From contig NZ_CP026652.1 of assembly GCF_002946835.1 (NCBI RefSeq), positions 1,178,001 to 1,242,000 of the forward strand: 64,000 nucleotides of DNA. Direction: 5' to 3'. Shown here in pieces: positions 32,687-41,338 of this stretch. Origin of the DNA: Streptomyces dengpaensis (GTDB taxonomy: Bacteria > Actinomycetota > Actinomycetes > Streptomycetales > Streptomycetaceae). The first letter of the stretch is position 1; each line of letters opens with the position of its first letter. The notes under the pieces were generated by a model, which did not search any database, was not told the DNA's origin, and saw nothing but the letters and a program-made list of their open reading frames with translations. A program made the position numbers and the translations under genes.

Positions 32687-33348
32687 TCAGGCAGCCTCTG
32701 TCGAGGCTTTGCGGGCGAGCAGTTGAATCTCCTGGAACTGCCGTCGGTCGGTGGGCTGGGGCTTGCGAACCATCCGGGCTACCTCGGCCAACCCGGACTT
32801 GCGCAGCATCGCGGCGAGGTGATCAGGCCACCACCGGTAGGCCGGCGCGACTGTGTGATCGAAGACCTGCGTCGGGTGAGACGGATCATCGCTTGCCGAA
32901 AAGCCGACCAGAAGGTGGGCGCCAGGTGCCAGCACACGATGGAACTCCGCCAGGATGACGGGGAGTTCCTGCGGCGGAGTGTGGATGATGGACCAACGTG
33001 AGAGTACGCCGCCCAGCACGCCGTCAGCGATGTTCAACGCGGCCATCGAGCCCACGTCGAACCGCAGGCCCGGATAGGCCTGTCGGGCCAACTTGATCAT
33101 CGCGGGAGAGGCATCAACACCAAACGCCGCCAGCCCCAGCTCGTCCAGATAAGCGGTGATATGGCCAGGCCCACACCCCAGGTCCGCGACCTGACCGTCC
33201 CCGCTCGCACGTACGCCTCGGCGAAGGCACCCAAGACCGCACGGTCCAGGGGACTGTCACGCAGCGTGTCGCGGAACAGCTGCGCATAGGTGGGGGCAGC
33301 AGCGTCGTAGGCCTCGCGGGTGGCGCTGAGGGCATCGTGTTCGACCAC
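32687..33348 (-). pseudogene. SAM-dependent methyltransferase with a frameshift
   Basis: Two overlapping frames together give a class I methyltransferase of about 220 aa. The first (ATREAYDAAAPTYAQLFRDT, from 33348) breaks after EAYVRAG. The second continues GDGQVADLGCGPGHITAYL, GVDASPAMIKLARQAYP and LSRWSIIHTPPQELP to the stop at 32687. The shift lies in the GCGGGGAC run near 33190; one more G would restore the frame through motif I. It may be a real frameshift, a switch or a sequencing error. Confidence 0.8.
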
Positions 33349-33404
33349 GCTCGCGACAGTAGTTCCTGGCGCTGAGGCGAGCCGAGAGAATCACGATCTT
33401 CCCT

Positions 33405-33565
33405 CCCGCCTGTTCGCACGGCCCTGCGCAGTTTCGACCGCCAGTACCTCGTCGCCGACAACCGTGTCCTCGACCGCCCGCGTCCTGACCTCTGGGCGGC
33501 GCTCCGAGAGGGCCAGCTCTTCCTCAACCAGCAGTCGACACACCAAATCCGCTCAATGACGTCCG
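33405..33565 (+). pseudogene. C-terminal scrap of a type ISP restriction/modification enzyme
   Basis: The plus-strand frame reads ALRSFDRQYLVADNRVLDRP, RPDLWAALREGQLFLNQQ, then STHQI. Large Streptomyces type ISP enzymes have the same SFDRQ(W)-L-x-D-x-R-x-(I/L)-D-x-(P/A)-RP-x-LW pattern near the C-terminal target-recognition part. Only about 50 codons remain and no start or conserved flanks are seen. Family assignment is from this single block. Confidence 0.5.
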
Positions 33566-33650
33566 GCGCGACCGCGTCCCGTCCGTCGCCCTCGACCGCG
33601 TCCGCGCCGTCGGCTGAGACCCGCACGCGGGTTTCCGCAACAACTGCATT

Positions 33651-33660
33651 CTGTATACTG
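33651..33660. promoter_or_regulatory. CTGTATACTG box before the PAS protein gene
   Basis: CTGTATACTG lies 31 bases upstream of the PAS gene start and contains a good -10 hexamer (TATACT, 33654-33659). The same 10-mer occurs at 46520-46529 upstream of gntR, so a GntR-type regulator could act here. Confidence 0.5.
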
Positions 33661-33691
33661 TCGGCACCAATGGCCCCGGCTCGGAGGCGAC

Positions 33692-34132
33692 ATGGAAGAT
33701 CTGGATCCCGAGGTGGTGCTGGGAATGGCTGCCCAGGCACCCGACGGCATAGTGATCATCGACCGTGAAGGACTGATCCGCTATTGGAACCGGGGGGCGG
33801 AGCGCATCTTCGGGTTCTCGGCGGCCGAGGTCGCCGGTCGCAGCCTGGACATCATCATCCCCGAGCGCCACAGGCAGCGTCATTGGGACGGCTTCCAGAC
33901 GGCCATGGCGCAAGGGACCAGCAGGTACGGGGAAGCGGACCTCCTTTCGGTTCCCGCGGTGGGGGCGGACGGCCGCAAGCTCTCCATCGAGTTCAGCGTG
34001 GTGCTGCTGGCCGATCCTGACGGCGGCGCGGGCCACTGCGGCGCCGTCATCCGGGATGTCACCGCTCGACGGGCCCGGGAAAAGGAACGGATGCGGCGTA
34101 ACGAGGCCGCCACCGCCAGCACAACAGCCTGA
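33692..34132 (+). CDS. PAS-domain protein
   Basis: Predicted 146-aa single PAS domain (APDGIVIIDREGLIRYWNRG, AERIFGFSAAEVAGRSLDII, GHCGAVIRDVTARRAREK). There is no kinase, GGDEF or DNA-binding part, so it probably senses a cofactor or small ligand and signals by protein contact. The ATG at 33692 has a GGAGG box. A CTGTATACTG box upstream, shared with the oxalate/formate region, suggests common control with that module. A strong hairpin follows the stop. Confidence 0.88.
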   Translation: MEDLDPEVVLGMAAQAPDGIVIIDREGLIRYWNRGAERIFGFSAAEVAGRSLDIIIPERHRQRHWDGFQTAMAQGTSRYGEADLLSVPAVGADGRKLSIEFSVVLLADPDGGAGHCGAVIRDVTARRAREKERMRRNEAATASTTA

Positions 34133-34150
34133 GAAACGCCGCCGAAACAC

Positions 34151-34185
34151 CGGGCCATCGCCGCGACCAGCGCGGCGATGGCCCG
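34151..34185. terminator. Strong terminator hairpin after the PAS gene
   Basis: CGGGCCATCGCCGCG (34151-34165) and CGCGGCGATGGCCCG (34171-34185) form a perfect 15-bp stem with an ACCAG loop, 18 bases after the stop. Confidence 0.9.
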
Positions 34186-34211
34186 TGTCGTGTCCGGCGC
34201 CCGCACCATGC

Positions 34212-34453
34212 CGTGTCGCGTCCGGCGCCCGCCACACGCCGATGACCGCGTCGCGTCCGGCGCCCGCCACACGCCGATGACCGCGTCGTGTCCAGCGCCA
34301 GCCACACGCCGATGACCGCGTCGTGTCCAGCGCCAGCCACACGCCGATGACCGCGTCGTGTCCAGCGCCAGCCACACGCCGATGACCGCGTCGTGTCCAG
34401 CGCCAGCCACACGCCGATGACCGCGTGGTGTGTCCAGCGCCCGCGCACATGCC
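34212..34453. repeat. 35-bp head-to-tail tandem repeat array
   Basis: Six full 35-bp units (34212-34246 through 34387-34421) and diverged partial units at both ends. The last four are identical and the first two differ at a few positions. The core is CCACACGCCGATGACCGCG. The period is not a multiple of three and no ribosome site is present, so it is non-coding. There are no spacers, so it is not CRISPR. It fills most of the 376-base gap between the PAS gene and frc. Confidence 0.95.
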
Positions 34454-34508
34454 GGTGCCCTGCGCGCGAAAGCTCGTACGCAGGGCACCTGGGCAGTTCG
34501 GCTTCAGG

Positions 34509-35765
34509 TCAGGCCACGACCTGGCCTTCGTGCAGCTTGCGGATGTCGTCCGCGTCGTAGCCGAGGTCCGCGAGCACCTCGTCGGTGTGCTCGCCGAGCA
34601 GCGGCGCGCCCTTGATGTCGGGCTGGAAGCCGGAGAACTTGATCGGGCTGCCCACAGTCAGGTAGGTGCCGCGCTCCTTCTGCTCGACCTCGACGATCGT
34701 GCCGCTCTTGCGCATGCCGGGGTCCTCGGCGAGCTCCTTCATGCTGAGCACGGGGGCGCAGGGCACCTCCCACTCGCGCAGGATGTCGACCGCCTCGTAC
34801 TTGGTCTTGTCGGCGAGCCACTTCTCGATCTCGCCGAAGATCTCCATGATGTGCGGCTGGCGGGCCCGGGCGGTGGTGTACTCCGGGTCGTCCTTCCACT
34901 CGGGGTGGCCGATGGCGTCGGCGGTGCGCGCCCAGTTCTGCTCCTGGATCGTGAAGTAGATGTAGGCGTTGGGGTCGGTCTCCCAGCCCTTGCACTTCAG
35001 GATCCAGCCCGGCTGGCCACCGCCACCGGCGTTGCCGCCGCGCGGCACCGCGTCGCCGAACTCGCCGTTCGGGTACTGCGGGTACTCCTCCAGGTAGCCG
35101 ACCTTCGCCAGGCGCTGCTGGTCCCGGAGCTTGACGCGGGTCAGGTTGAGCACGGCGTCCTGCATGGACACCGACACCTTCTGGCCCAGCCCGGTCTCGT
35201 TGCGCTGGATGATCGCGGTCAGCAGGCCGATCATCAGGTGCATACCGGTGTTGCTGTCGCCGAGGGCCGAGCCGCTGATGGTGGGCGGACCGTCCCAGAA
35301 GCCGGTGGTGGACGCGGCGCCGCCGGCGGCCTGGGCGACGTTCTCGTAGACCTTGAGGTCGTTCCACTTGGAGTCGTCGTTGAAGCCCTTGATGGAACCG
35401 AAGATCAGACGCGGGTTCAGCTCGTGGATGCGGTCCCACCCGAGACCCATGCGGTCCATGGCGCCGGGCCCGAAGTTCTCCACCAGGATGTCCGACTCCC
35501 GGATCAGCTTCTCCATGACCTCCTTGCCCTCGGTGGTCTTGGTGTTGATGGCCAGCGAGCGCTTGTTGCTGTTCAGCATGGTGAAGTAGAGGGCGTCGAG
35601 GTCCTCGATGTCCCGCAGCTGACGGCGGGTCACATCGCCGCCGTCGATGCGCTCGACCTTGATGACGTCGGCGCCGAACCAGGCGAGCATCTGGGTGCAT
35701 GCGGGACCGGCCTGGACACCGGTGAAGTCGATCACCTGGATTCCGGCGAGCGGCTTTTCACTCAT
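34509..35765 (-). CDS. frc: Formyl-CoA:oxalate CoA-transferase (copy 1)
   Basis: Predicted 418-aa class III CoA-transferase that moves CoA from formyl-CoA to oxalate, giving formate and oxalyl-CoA. The catalytic Asp is Asp170 in [12 protein letters not shown] (Asp169 in the Oxalobacter enzyme, from memory), and the glycine-loop region is [32 protein letters not shown] and [13 protein letters not shown] are standard. Length is normal. It has a GAAGGA box before the ATG at 35765 and lies 71 bases downstream of oxc on the same strand, forming an oxc-frc unit. Confidence 0.95.
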   Translation of the reverse strand: MSEKPLAGIQVIDFTGVQAGPACTQMLAWFGADVIKVERIDGGDVTRRQLRDIEDLDALYFTMLNSNKRSLAINTKTTEGKEVMEKLIRESDILVENFGPGAMDRMGLGWDRIHELNPRLIFGSIKGFNDDSKWNDLKVYENVAQAAGGAASTTGFWDGPPTISGSALGDSNTGMHLMIGLLTAIIQRNETGLGQKVSVSMQDAVLNLTRVKLRDQQRLAKVGYLEEYPQYPNGEFGDAVPRGGNAGGGGQPGWILKCKGWETDPNAYIYFTIQEQNWARTADAIGHPEWKDDPEYTTARARQPHIMEIFGEIEKWLADKTKYEAVDILREWEVPCAPVLSMKELAEDPGMRKSGTIVEVEQKERGTYLTVGSPIKFSGFQPDIKGAPLLGEHTDEVLADLGYDADDIRKLHEGQVVA

Positions 35766-35836
35766 GTTGGCTTCCTTCTCGTGAATGATCTCGTGCGGGG
35801 GGGAGTTCGAGGTGAAGGCGGTTACTTCTCAGGCGG

Positions 35837-37588
35837 TTACTTCTTCGCCGCCGTGATGTTGCCGACGGTGATGCCCTTCGGGTTGAGGTGCGAGATGTGA
35901 CCGCTCTCGGTGCCGGCCGAGGGGTCGATCACGCAGTCGATGAGCGCCGGGCCGCCCGAGGCCAGTGCCTCGGTGAGGGCGGCGGTGACCTCGGCGGGCG
36001 TGGTCGCGCGATAGCCCTTGCCGCCGAACGCCTCGATCATCAGGTCGTGGCGGGCGGCGAGCATCAGGGTCGTCGGGGACGGTGCGTCGTCGAGCGGGTT
36101 GACGTCGTCGCCGCGGTAGACGCCGCCGTTGTTCATGATCACGGTGACGACCGGCAGCTTGTAGCGGCAGATCGTCTCCAACTCCATGCCGCTGAACCCG
36201 AAGGCGCTGTCGCCCTCCACGGCCACGACCGGCGCGCCGCTCTCGACGGCGGCGGCGATCGCGTACCCCATGCCGATGCCCATGACGCCCCAGGTACCGC
36301 TGTCGAGGCGGTGACGCGGTACGTGCATGTCGATCACGTTGCGCGCGATGTCCAGCGCGTTGGCGCCCTCGTTGACGAGGTAGGTCTCGGGTCGTGCGTG
36401 GATGACATCGCGTACGGCCTTCAGGGCGCCCATGAACTGCATGGGGTGCGGGTCGGCCTTGAGCCGCTCCGCCATCTTGGCCACGTTCTGCGCCGAGCGT
36501 GCCCCCAACTCCTCCCGCCAGGCGGCGGGGGCCGCGATCTGGCCGGGCTTGGTCCGCTCGGCGAGCGCGTCGAGGACCGACTCGATGTCGCCGACGAGCG
36601 GGGCTGCGATGGGCTGGTTGCTGTCCATCTCCCTGGGCTCGATGTCCACCTGGATGAACTTCGCGTCGGGGTTCCAGCTCGGTGCCTCGCCGTGGCTGAG
36701 CAGCCAGTTGAGGCGGGCGCCGACGAGCATCACGACGTCGGCCTTCTTCAGCGCCATCGAACGGGCGGTGGCCGCGGACTGCGGGTGGTCGTCGGGCAGC
36801 AGGCCCTTCGCCATCGACATCGGTACGTACGGGATGCCGGTGGACTCGATGAACTGGCGGATCCTGGCGTCCGCCTGGGCGTACGCGGCGCCCTTGCCGA
36901 GTACCACCAGCGGCCGCTCGGCGCTCGCGAGGAGCTCGATCGCGCGGTCCACCGCCTCGGGCGCGGGCAGTTGGCGCGGCGCCGGGTCGACGAGCCGGCT
37001 CAGCGTCCTGGCACCGGCCTCCGCGTCCATGATGGAGCCGAGCACCGCGGCGGGGATGTCGAGGTAGACCCCGCCGGGGCGCCCGGAGATCGCGGTGCGC
37101 AGCGCGCGGGCGATACCGCGGCCGATGTCCTCCACCCGGCTCACCCGGTACGCGGCCTTGACGAACGGCTGAGCGGCGGCGAGCTGGTCCATCTCCTCGT
37201 AGTCGCCCTGTTTGAGGTCGACGAGGTGGCGCTCGCTGGAGCCGGAGATCTGGACCATCGGGAAACAGTTCGTGGTGGCGTTCGCCAGTGCGACAAGGCC
37301 GTTGAGGAAGCCCGGCGCGGACACCGTCAGGGCCACGCCTGGCTTCTTCGTGAGGTAGCCGGCCGCCGCGGCCGCGTGTCCCGCGTTGCTCTCGTGACGG
37401 AAGCCGATGTAGCGGATGCCCTGCGCCTGAGCGAGGCGGGCCAGGTCGGTGATCGGGATGCCGACCACCCCGTAGATGGTGTCGACGTCGTTCAACTTGA
37501 GCGCGTCGACGACCAGGTGGTACCCGTCGGTGAGCTCGGTCGGAACGTCGGCGGTCGCCGCTGTCTCCAGTGTCGAGGGGGCGGTCAT
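35837..37588 (-). CDS. oxc: Oxalyl-CoA decarboxylase
   Basis: Predicted 583-aa thiamine-diphosphate enzyme converting oxalyl-CoA to formyl-CoA and CO2. The ThDP-activating Glu is in GFRHESNAGHAAAAAGY, and the Mg/ThDP motif is VEGDSAFGFSGMELETICRY followed by NNGGVY. The middle domain has the ADP-activator-type fold (VLGKGAAYAQADARI). It works in a cycle with Frc. The start ATG at 37588 faces the divergent CoA-ligase gene, and the 266-base gap holds two 17-bp operator-like palindromes. Confidence 0.95.
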   Translation of the reverse strand: MTAPSTLETAATADVPTELTDGYHLVVDALKLNDVDTIYGVVGIPITDLARLAQAQGIRYIGFRHESNAGHAAAAAGYLTKKPGVALTVSAPGFLNGLVALANATTNCFPMVQISGSSERHLVDLKQGDYEEMDQLAAAQPFVKAAYRVSRVEDIGRGIARALRTAISGRPGGVYLDIPAAVLGSIMDAEAGARTLSRLVDPAPRQLPAPEAVDRAIELLASAERPLVVLGKGAAYAQADARIRQFIESTGIPYVPMSMAKGLLPDDHPQSAATARSMALKKADVVMLVGARLNWLLSHGEAPSWNPDAKFIQVDIEPREMDSNQPIAAPLVGDIESVLDALAERTKPGQIAAPAAWREELGARSAQNVAKMAERLKADPHPMQFMGALKAVRDVIHARPETYLVNEGANALDIARNVIDMHVPRHRLDSGTWGVMGIGMGYAIAAAVESGAPVVAVEGDSAFGFSGMELETICRYKLPVVTVIMNNGGVYRGDDVNPLDDAPSPTTLMLAARHDLMIEAFGGKGYRATTPAEVTAALTEALASGGPALIDCVIDPSAGTESGHISHLNPKGITVGNITAAKK

Positions 37589-37686
37589 GGTCCGAGGTCC
37601 TCCTTGGGCAGGTCCTGCCGGTGCGGCTACTCATCTCACCTTCCTGACCTGGCCTCCCCGCGTCCAAGACCCATCGACGACCAGCT

Positions 37687-37703
37687 GATAAACAGCATCT
37701 ATC
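37687..37703. promoter_or_regulatory. LysR-type operator-like palindrome, oxc/ligase spacer, site 1
   Basis: GATAAACAGCATCTATC has the arrangement GATA-N9-TATC. It lies 99 bases before the oxc start and 152 bases before the ligase start. It has the same length and ends as sites 37745-37761 and 49266-49282. Confidence 0.6.
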
Positions 37704-37744
37704 GATGGCTGGCGGAGGCCCCCGACCTGCCCCGCAACTCCCTT

Positions 37745-37761
37745 GATAGACACCTGCTATC
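37745..37761. promoter_or_regulatory. LysR-type operator-like palindrome, oxc/ligase spacer, site 2
   Basis: GATAGACACCTGCTATC is a perfect GATAG-N7-CTATC palindrome with a T-N11-A core of the type bound by LysR proteins. Its 58-base offset from site 1 is plausible for one regulator dimer pair or two dimers on a bent DNA. Confidence 0.65.
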
Positions 37762-37854
37762 GGGCGTTCGCCACTGCGTATTGGACGCGTACCGCGCACC
37801 ACCGCACGCTCGCAGAGGACTGCTTCATCGGACAGGGCACGGAGAGGTGGGGTC

Positions 37855-39447
37855 ATGGCCGTTCCGGCGGCGGCATCCGTGCGCGGCGCGGACCGGTACC
37901 AACCTCCGGAGATCACCGGCCTTGCCGATCTCCTCGACCGGCAGGTGCGCGAGCGTCCGCGGGCCCGGGCTCTCATCGTCACCGGGGACCGGGTGCACCT
38001 GTCCTACCGCGCCCTCGCGGCCCTGGCCGACGACGTGGCCGCCCGGCTCGGCGGCACGGGGCTGCGCCGCGGCGACGCGATCGGACTGGTTTGCGCGAAC
38101 AACGCCGAGTTCGTCGTCGCGCTCCTGGGTGCGGCGCGGGCCGGCCTGGTGGTCGCTCCGCTGGACCCGGCGCTGCCCGGGTCACAGCTGTCCGCCCGGC
38201 TCGAAGCGCTCGGTGCGCGGGCGCTCCTCCTCGGGCCGGCCGCCGCCGACGCCCCGCCCATCGCTCAGGTCCGGGTCCCGACCTGGCCCCTGCGCGTCGT
38301 CGCCTCCCGTGCCGGGACGGCGGCGGTCGCCCTGGACACCGGCGCGCGTGCGGTTCGCGACGTCCGGGGCGCGGCCCACGAACTCTCGGACCACGACGCC
38401 CTCGTCCTGTTCACGGCGGGGACCACCGACCGCGCCAGGATGGTCCCGCTGACGCACGCCAACGTGGCCGCGTCCGTGCGCGGTATCTGCGCCACGTACG
38501 AGCTGGGGCCGGGCGACGCGACGGTCGCGGTGATGCCGTTCTTCCACGGCCACGGACTGTTCGCGGCGCTGCTCGCGTCGCTGGCCGGCGGAGGATGCGT
38601 GCTGCTGCCCGAGCGGGGACGGTTCTCGGCGCGCACGTTCTGGGACGACATGCGCGCTGCGGCCGCCACCTGGTTCACGGCGGTCCCGGCCATCCATGAA
38701 ATCCTCCTGGACCGGGCGGAGATCGCGTACCCGGGGCCGCAGACGCCGCCGCTGAAGTTCGTACGCAGTTGCAGTGCCCCCCTCAACACAGCGACACAGC
38801 GGGCGCTGGAGCGCACGTTCGGGGCACCGCTGCTGTCCGCGTACGGGATGACCGAGTCCACGCACCAGGTGACCAGCGAGCCGCTGCCACCGCGAGGGCC
38901 CCTGAAGCACGGGTCGGTCGGCCGGCCCACCGGAGTGGCTCTGCGTGTCGTCGACCAGGACGGGCGTACGTGTCCGGTCGGCACCCAGGGTGAGGTGTGG
39001 GTGCACGGCCCCACGGTCGCCCGCGGCTACCTCGGCGATCCGGGCGAGACGGCGCGCAGTTTCACCGACGAGTGGCTGCGCACCGGAGACCTGGGCGCAC
39101 TCGACAAGGAGGGGTACCTGTCCCTCACCGGGCGTATCAAGAACCTCATCGACCGCGGGGGCGAGAAGATCTCGCCCGAGCATGTCGAGGACATTCTCGC
39201 CGGATGTCCCGGAGTCGCCGAGGCGGCCGTGTTCGCCATCCCCGACGCGACGTACGGGCAACGGGTCGGTGCCGCGGTGGTCGTACGCGGGGGCGAGGGC
39301 ATCGGCGCCGAGCAGATCCTTCGGTACTGCCGTGACCGGCTGGCCTCCTTCGAGGTACCCGACCGGATCGCGCTCGTCGCCGCTCTGCCGCACACCGCCA
39401 AGGGAGGGCTCGACCGGCTCGCGGTGGAGGCCCGGTACGCGCCGTGA
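37855..39447 (+). CDS. AMP-forming acyl-CoA synthetase, probable oxalate-CoA ligase
   Basis: Predicted 530-aa ANL enzyme. Core motifs: A3 region LFTAGTTDRARMVPLTHAN, A5 LLSAYGMTESTHQV, A7 WLRTGDLGALDKEGYLSLTGR, A8 IKNLIDRGGEKISPEHVEDI, and a C-terminal Lys in TAKGGLDR. The P-loop is unusual: the common GTTGxPKG is GTTDRARM, losing Gly and Lys. It resembles plant and yeast oxalyl-CoA synthetases (AAE3/Pcs60). With divergent oxc-frc it would prime the cycle by activating free oxalate. The ATG at 37855 has a GAGAGGTGGGG stretch upstream. Confidence 0.82.
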   Translation: MAVPAAASVRGADRYQPPEITGLADLLDRQVRERPRARALIVTGDRVHLSYRALAALADDVAARLGGTGLRRGDAIGLVCANNAEFVVALLGAARAGLVVAPLDPALPGSQLSARLEALGARALLLGPAAADAPPIAQVRVPTWPLRVVASRAGTAAVALDTGARAVRDVRGAAHELSDHDALVLFTAGTTDRARMVPLTHANVAASVRGICATYELGPGDATVAVMPFFHGHGLFAALLASLAGGGCVLLPERGRFSARTFWDDMRAAAATWFTAVPAIHEILLDRAEIAYPGPQTPPLKFVRSCSAPLNTATQRALERTFGAPLLSAYGMTESTHQVTSEPLPPRGPLKHGSVGRPTGVALRVVDQDGRTCPVGTQGEVWVHGPTVARGYLGDPGETARSFTDEWLRTGDLGALDKEGYLSLTGRIKNLIDRGGEKISPEHVEDILAGCPGVAEAAVFAIPDATYGQRVGAAVVVRGGEGIGAEQILRYCRDRLASFEVPDRIALVAALPHTAKGGLDRLAVEARYAP

Positions 39448-39465
39448 CGCCAGGCGCGTACCGGC

Positions 39466-40398
39466 TCATCGCACGCGGTGCTCGGCCGGCAGTGGCTGGT
39501 TGAAGAAGTCGTCCAGCGCCAGGCCCGTGGCCGCGTTGACGAAGGCCCGGGCAGCTACCGAACCCGGGGTCGCCGCGTGGATCGCCACCGAGACCTGGGC
39601 ACCTGCCTCCGGGTCGACCAGGGGCAGAGCTCTCGTCCTGCCGATCACCGGCATCGCACGCAACCACGTGTGGGGCACGATGCTCGCCCACTCCCCGCCG
39701 CCCACGTGCGCGTAGAGGGAGGCGATCGAGTCCGTCTCCACCTGCGGGGTCACCACGAACCCCTTGTCCGCGAAGACGCCGTCGATGATCTGGCGGATCC
39801 GCATGTCGGGCGTCAGGAGCGCGAGCGGCAACTGGGCCGCGTCCGCCCAGGTCATGGTGGATGTCTGGGACATCAGCTGATCGCCCGAGATCAGCAGCAT
39901 GTACCGCTCCTGGTACAGGGGAACGACCTGCAGGCCTTCCCGGTCGCCGGGGTCGAAGTGGGCGATCGCCACGTCCAGTTCGAAGTCGCGCAGCTGGCGG
40001 TGCAGCTCCTTCGTCGACAGGCGGGAGCGGACCTGCACCTTGGCCAGCGGGTGCGCCGCACAGAACGCGGCCACGGGCAGCGCCAGGGTCGTCGACGCGG
40101 TGGGGTCCGTGCCCAGCCGCAGCGTCCCGGTGATGCCCGACTGCACGGCGGCCACCTCGGCCTTGAACGCGTCCTGCTCGGCGAGGATCCGCTTGGCCCA
40201 CACGACGAGCCGTTCGCCCTCCGGGGTGAGGCCCTGGTAGTTGTGCCCCCGGTTGATCAGCGTGACGTTCAGCTCCCGCTCCAGCTTGGCGATCGCCGCC
40301 GAGAGCGCGGGCTGCGACACATAGCAGGATTCCGCCGCCCGGGCGAAGTGCCTCTCCCTGGCCACCGCTACGAAGTACTCCAGCTGGCGGAACAGCAT
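39466..40398 (-). CDS. LysR-family regulator, probably of oxalate catabolism
   Basis: Predicted 310-aa LysR protein. The N-terminal HTH is HFARAAESCYVSQPALSAAI, with YFVAVARERHF before it, and the effector domain has LRLGTDPTASTTLALPV. I start it at ATG 40398, which has GAGGAG 6 bases away; an in-frame ATG 12 codons upstream lacks one. It is convergent with the CoA-ligase gene, and the GATA-N9-TATC sites in the oxc/ligase spacer are the obvious targets. The inducer might be oxalate or oxalyl-CoA (inference). Confidence 0.9.
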   Translation of the reverse strand: MLFRQLEYFVAVARERHFARAAESCYVSQPALSAAIAKLERELNVTLINRGHNYQGLTPEGERLVVWAKRILAEQDAFKAEVAAVQSGITGTLRLGTDPTASTTLALPVAAFCAAHPLAKVQVRSRLSTKELHRQLRDFELDVAIAHFDPGDREGLQVVPLYQERYMLLISGDQLMSQTSTMTWADAAQLPLALLTPDMRIRQIIDGVFADKGFVVTPQVETDSIASLYAHVGGGEWASIVPHTWLRAMPVIGRTRALPLVDPEAGAQVSVAIHAATPGSVAARAFVNAATGLALDDFFNQPLPAEHRVR

Positions 40399-40500
40399 GA
40401 ACGACTCCTCGCTGAATGCCATGTGATCGGCCAAGCCTACCCACCCTGACCGGCCGCGCCCTTGGTCCGGCAGCGGCGTACCGCGCTGAGCGGGTCTGGC

Positions 40501-40614
40501 GAAGTCCGGTGCGGTGCGGCAGCGCCCCGAAGGGGCGCGGGGCTGTCACCTGTGCGGCTCCGCCGCGTGGGCGCGACCAGCCACGACGGACCCGCAGATG
40601 ACGCACCGGACTTC
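40501..40614. repeat. 114-bp intergenic element with 13-bp terminal inverted repeats
   Basis: GAAGTCCGGTGCG (40501-40513) and CGCACCGGACTTC (40602-40614) are perfect terminal inverted repeats. Inside is a GCGCCCC-GAA-GGGGCGC hairpin (40522-40538) and GCGACCAGCCACGACGGACC. The internal part matches a repeat I recall at many Streptomyces gene ends. It fills the gap between lysR and the moaA remnant. Confidence 0.8.
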
Positions 40615-40676
40615 CAGCGGAGCGCTTAGGCGGGCGCGGACGTCTGAGGCTCCGTACCGGCCGTGACGGCCCTACC

Positions 40677-41059
40677 GTGCCGCGCCAAGACGCCGAGGCA
40701 CTGCGCACCGCCGGGCCCGACCGGGTCAACGTCTCGCTCGACACCCTGAGCCCGGAGGTCTTCCGCACCCTCACCTGGCTGGTCGACGGCGGGCCCGGCC
40801 GGGTCGGGGTGATCGCCTCGTCACCCGGCCGTTCTGCCGCGACTGCGACCGCACGCGGCTCACCGCCGACGGGCAGGTCCGGGACTGTCTGTTCGCCCGC
40901 GAGGAGTCGGGCCTGCGCACCGCCCTGCGCTCCGGTGCGTCCGACCAGGACCTCGCCGAACGCCGACGCGCCGCGATGTGGGACAAGAAGGCCGACTCGG
41001 GTCTCGGCGACCCGTCCTTCCTCCAGCCCCGACGCCCGATGTCCGCGATCGGCGGCTGA
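40677..41059 (+). pseudogene. moaA: Internally deleted moaA (molybdopterin biosynthesis) remnant
   Basis: Two parts of MoaA are visible. One reads EALRTAGPDRVNVSLDTLSP then EVFRTLT. In another frame come RPFCRDCDRTRLTADGQV, RDCLFAREESGLRTALRSG and a terminal DPSFLQPRRPMSAIGG with the GG tail. The radical-SAM N-terminus and about 150 central residues are missing, and the join is out of frame. It lies next to a molybdenum formate dehydrogenase operon, so a cofactor gene may once have belonged to it. Confidence 0.85.
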
Positions 41060-41124
41060 CAGCCCGCCCAGTGCTGGGGGCCGGCGGGGCCGCACCGGCC
41101 CCGAGCGCCGGTGCGGCCCGCCGG

Positions 41125-41337
41125 TCAGCGCATCAGCCGCACGGCGGCGACCACCAACGGGTCGAGCCCGTCCGCTCCGGCGTCCACGAACTCGTACAAC
41201 CGGGTGCGCATGCGCGGGTCCCAGAACCTGCCCAGGTGTCCCGCGATCGCCTCGGCGGCCAGCTCGCTCGGCAGGTGTCCATGGTGCGCGGCGATGTCGT
41301 TGGCCATCCTGGACTCCGGTGGCACTGTGCCCGCCAT
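41125..41337 (-). CDS. fdsD: Formate dehydrogenase delta subunit
   Basis: Predicted 70-aa small subunit (SRMANDIAAHHGHLPSELAA and AIAGHLGRFWDPRMRTRLYE, FdsD family). In soluble NAD formate dehydrogenases it is needed for assembly or cofactor insertion. The ATG at 41337 begins two bases after the fdsA stop, so it is the last gene of fdsGBAD. Confidence 0.9.
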   Translation of the reverse strand: MAGTVPPESRMANDIAAHHGHLPSELAAEAIAGHLGRFWDPRMRTRLYEFVDAGADGLDPLVVAAVRLMR

Positions 41338-41338
41338 C

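Noticed and set aside
34212..34453. CRISPR array
   Set aside because: The units are directly adjacent with no unique spacers, and no cas genes are near.
34059..34488. Minus-strand frames with repeated Trp/Arg/Gly units over the 35-bp array
   Set aside because: The repeat length is not a multiple of three, each frame reads a different nonsense repeat, and no ribosome site is present.
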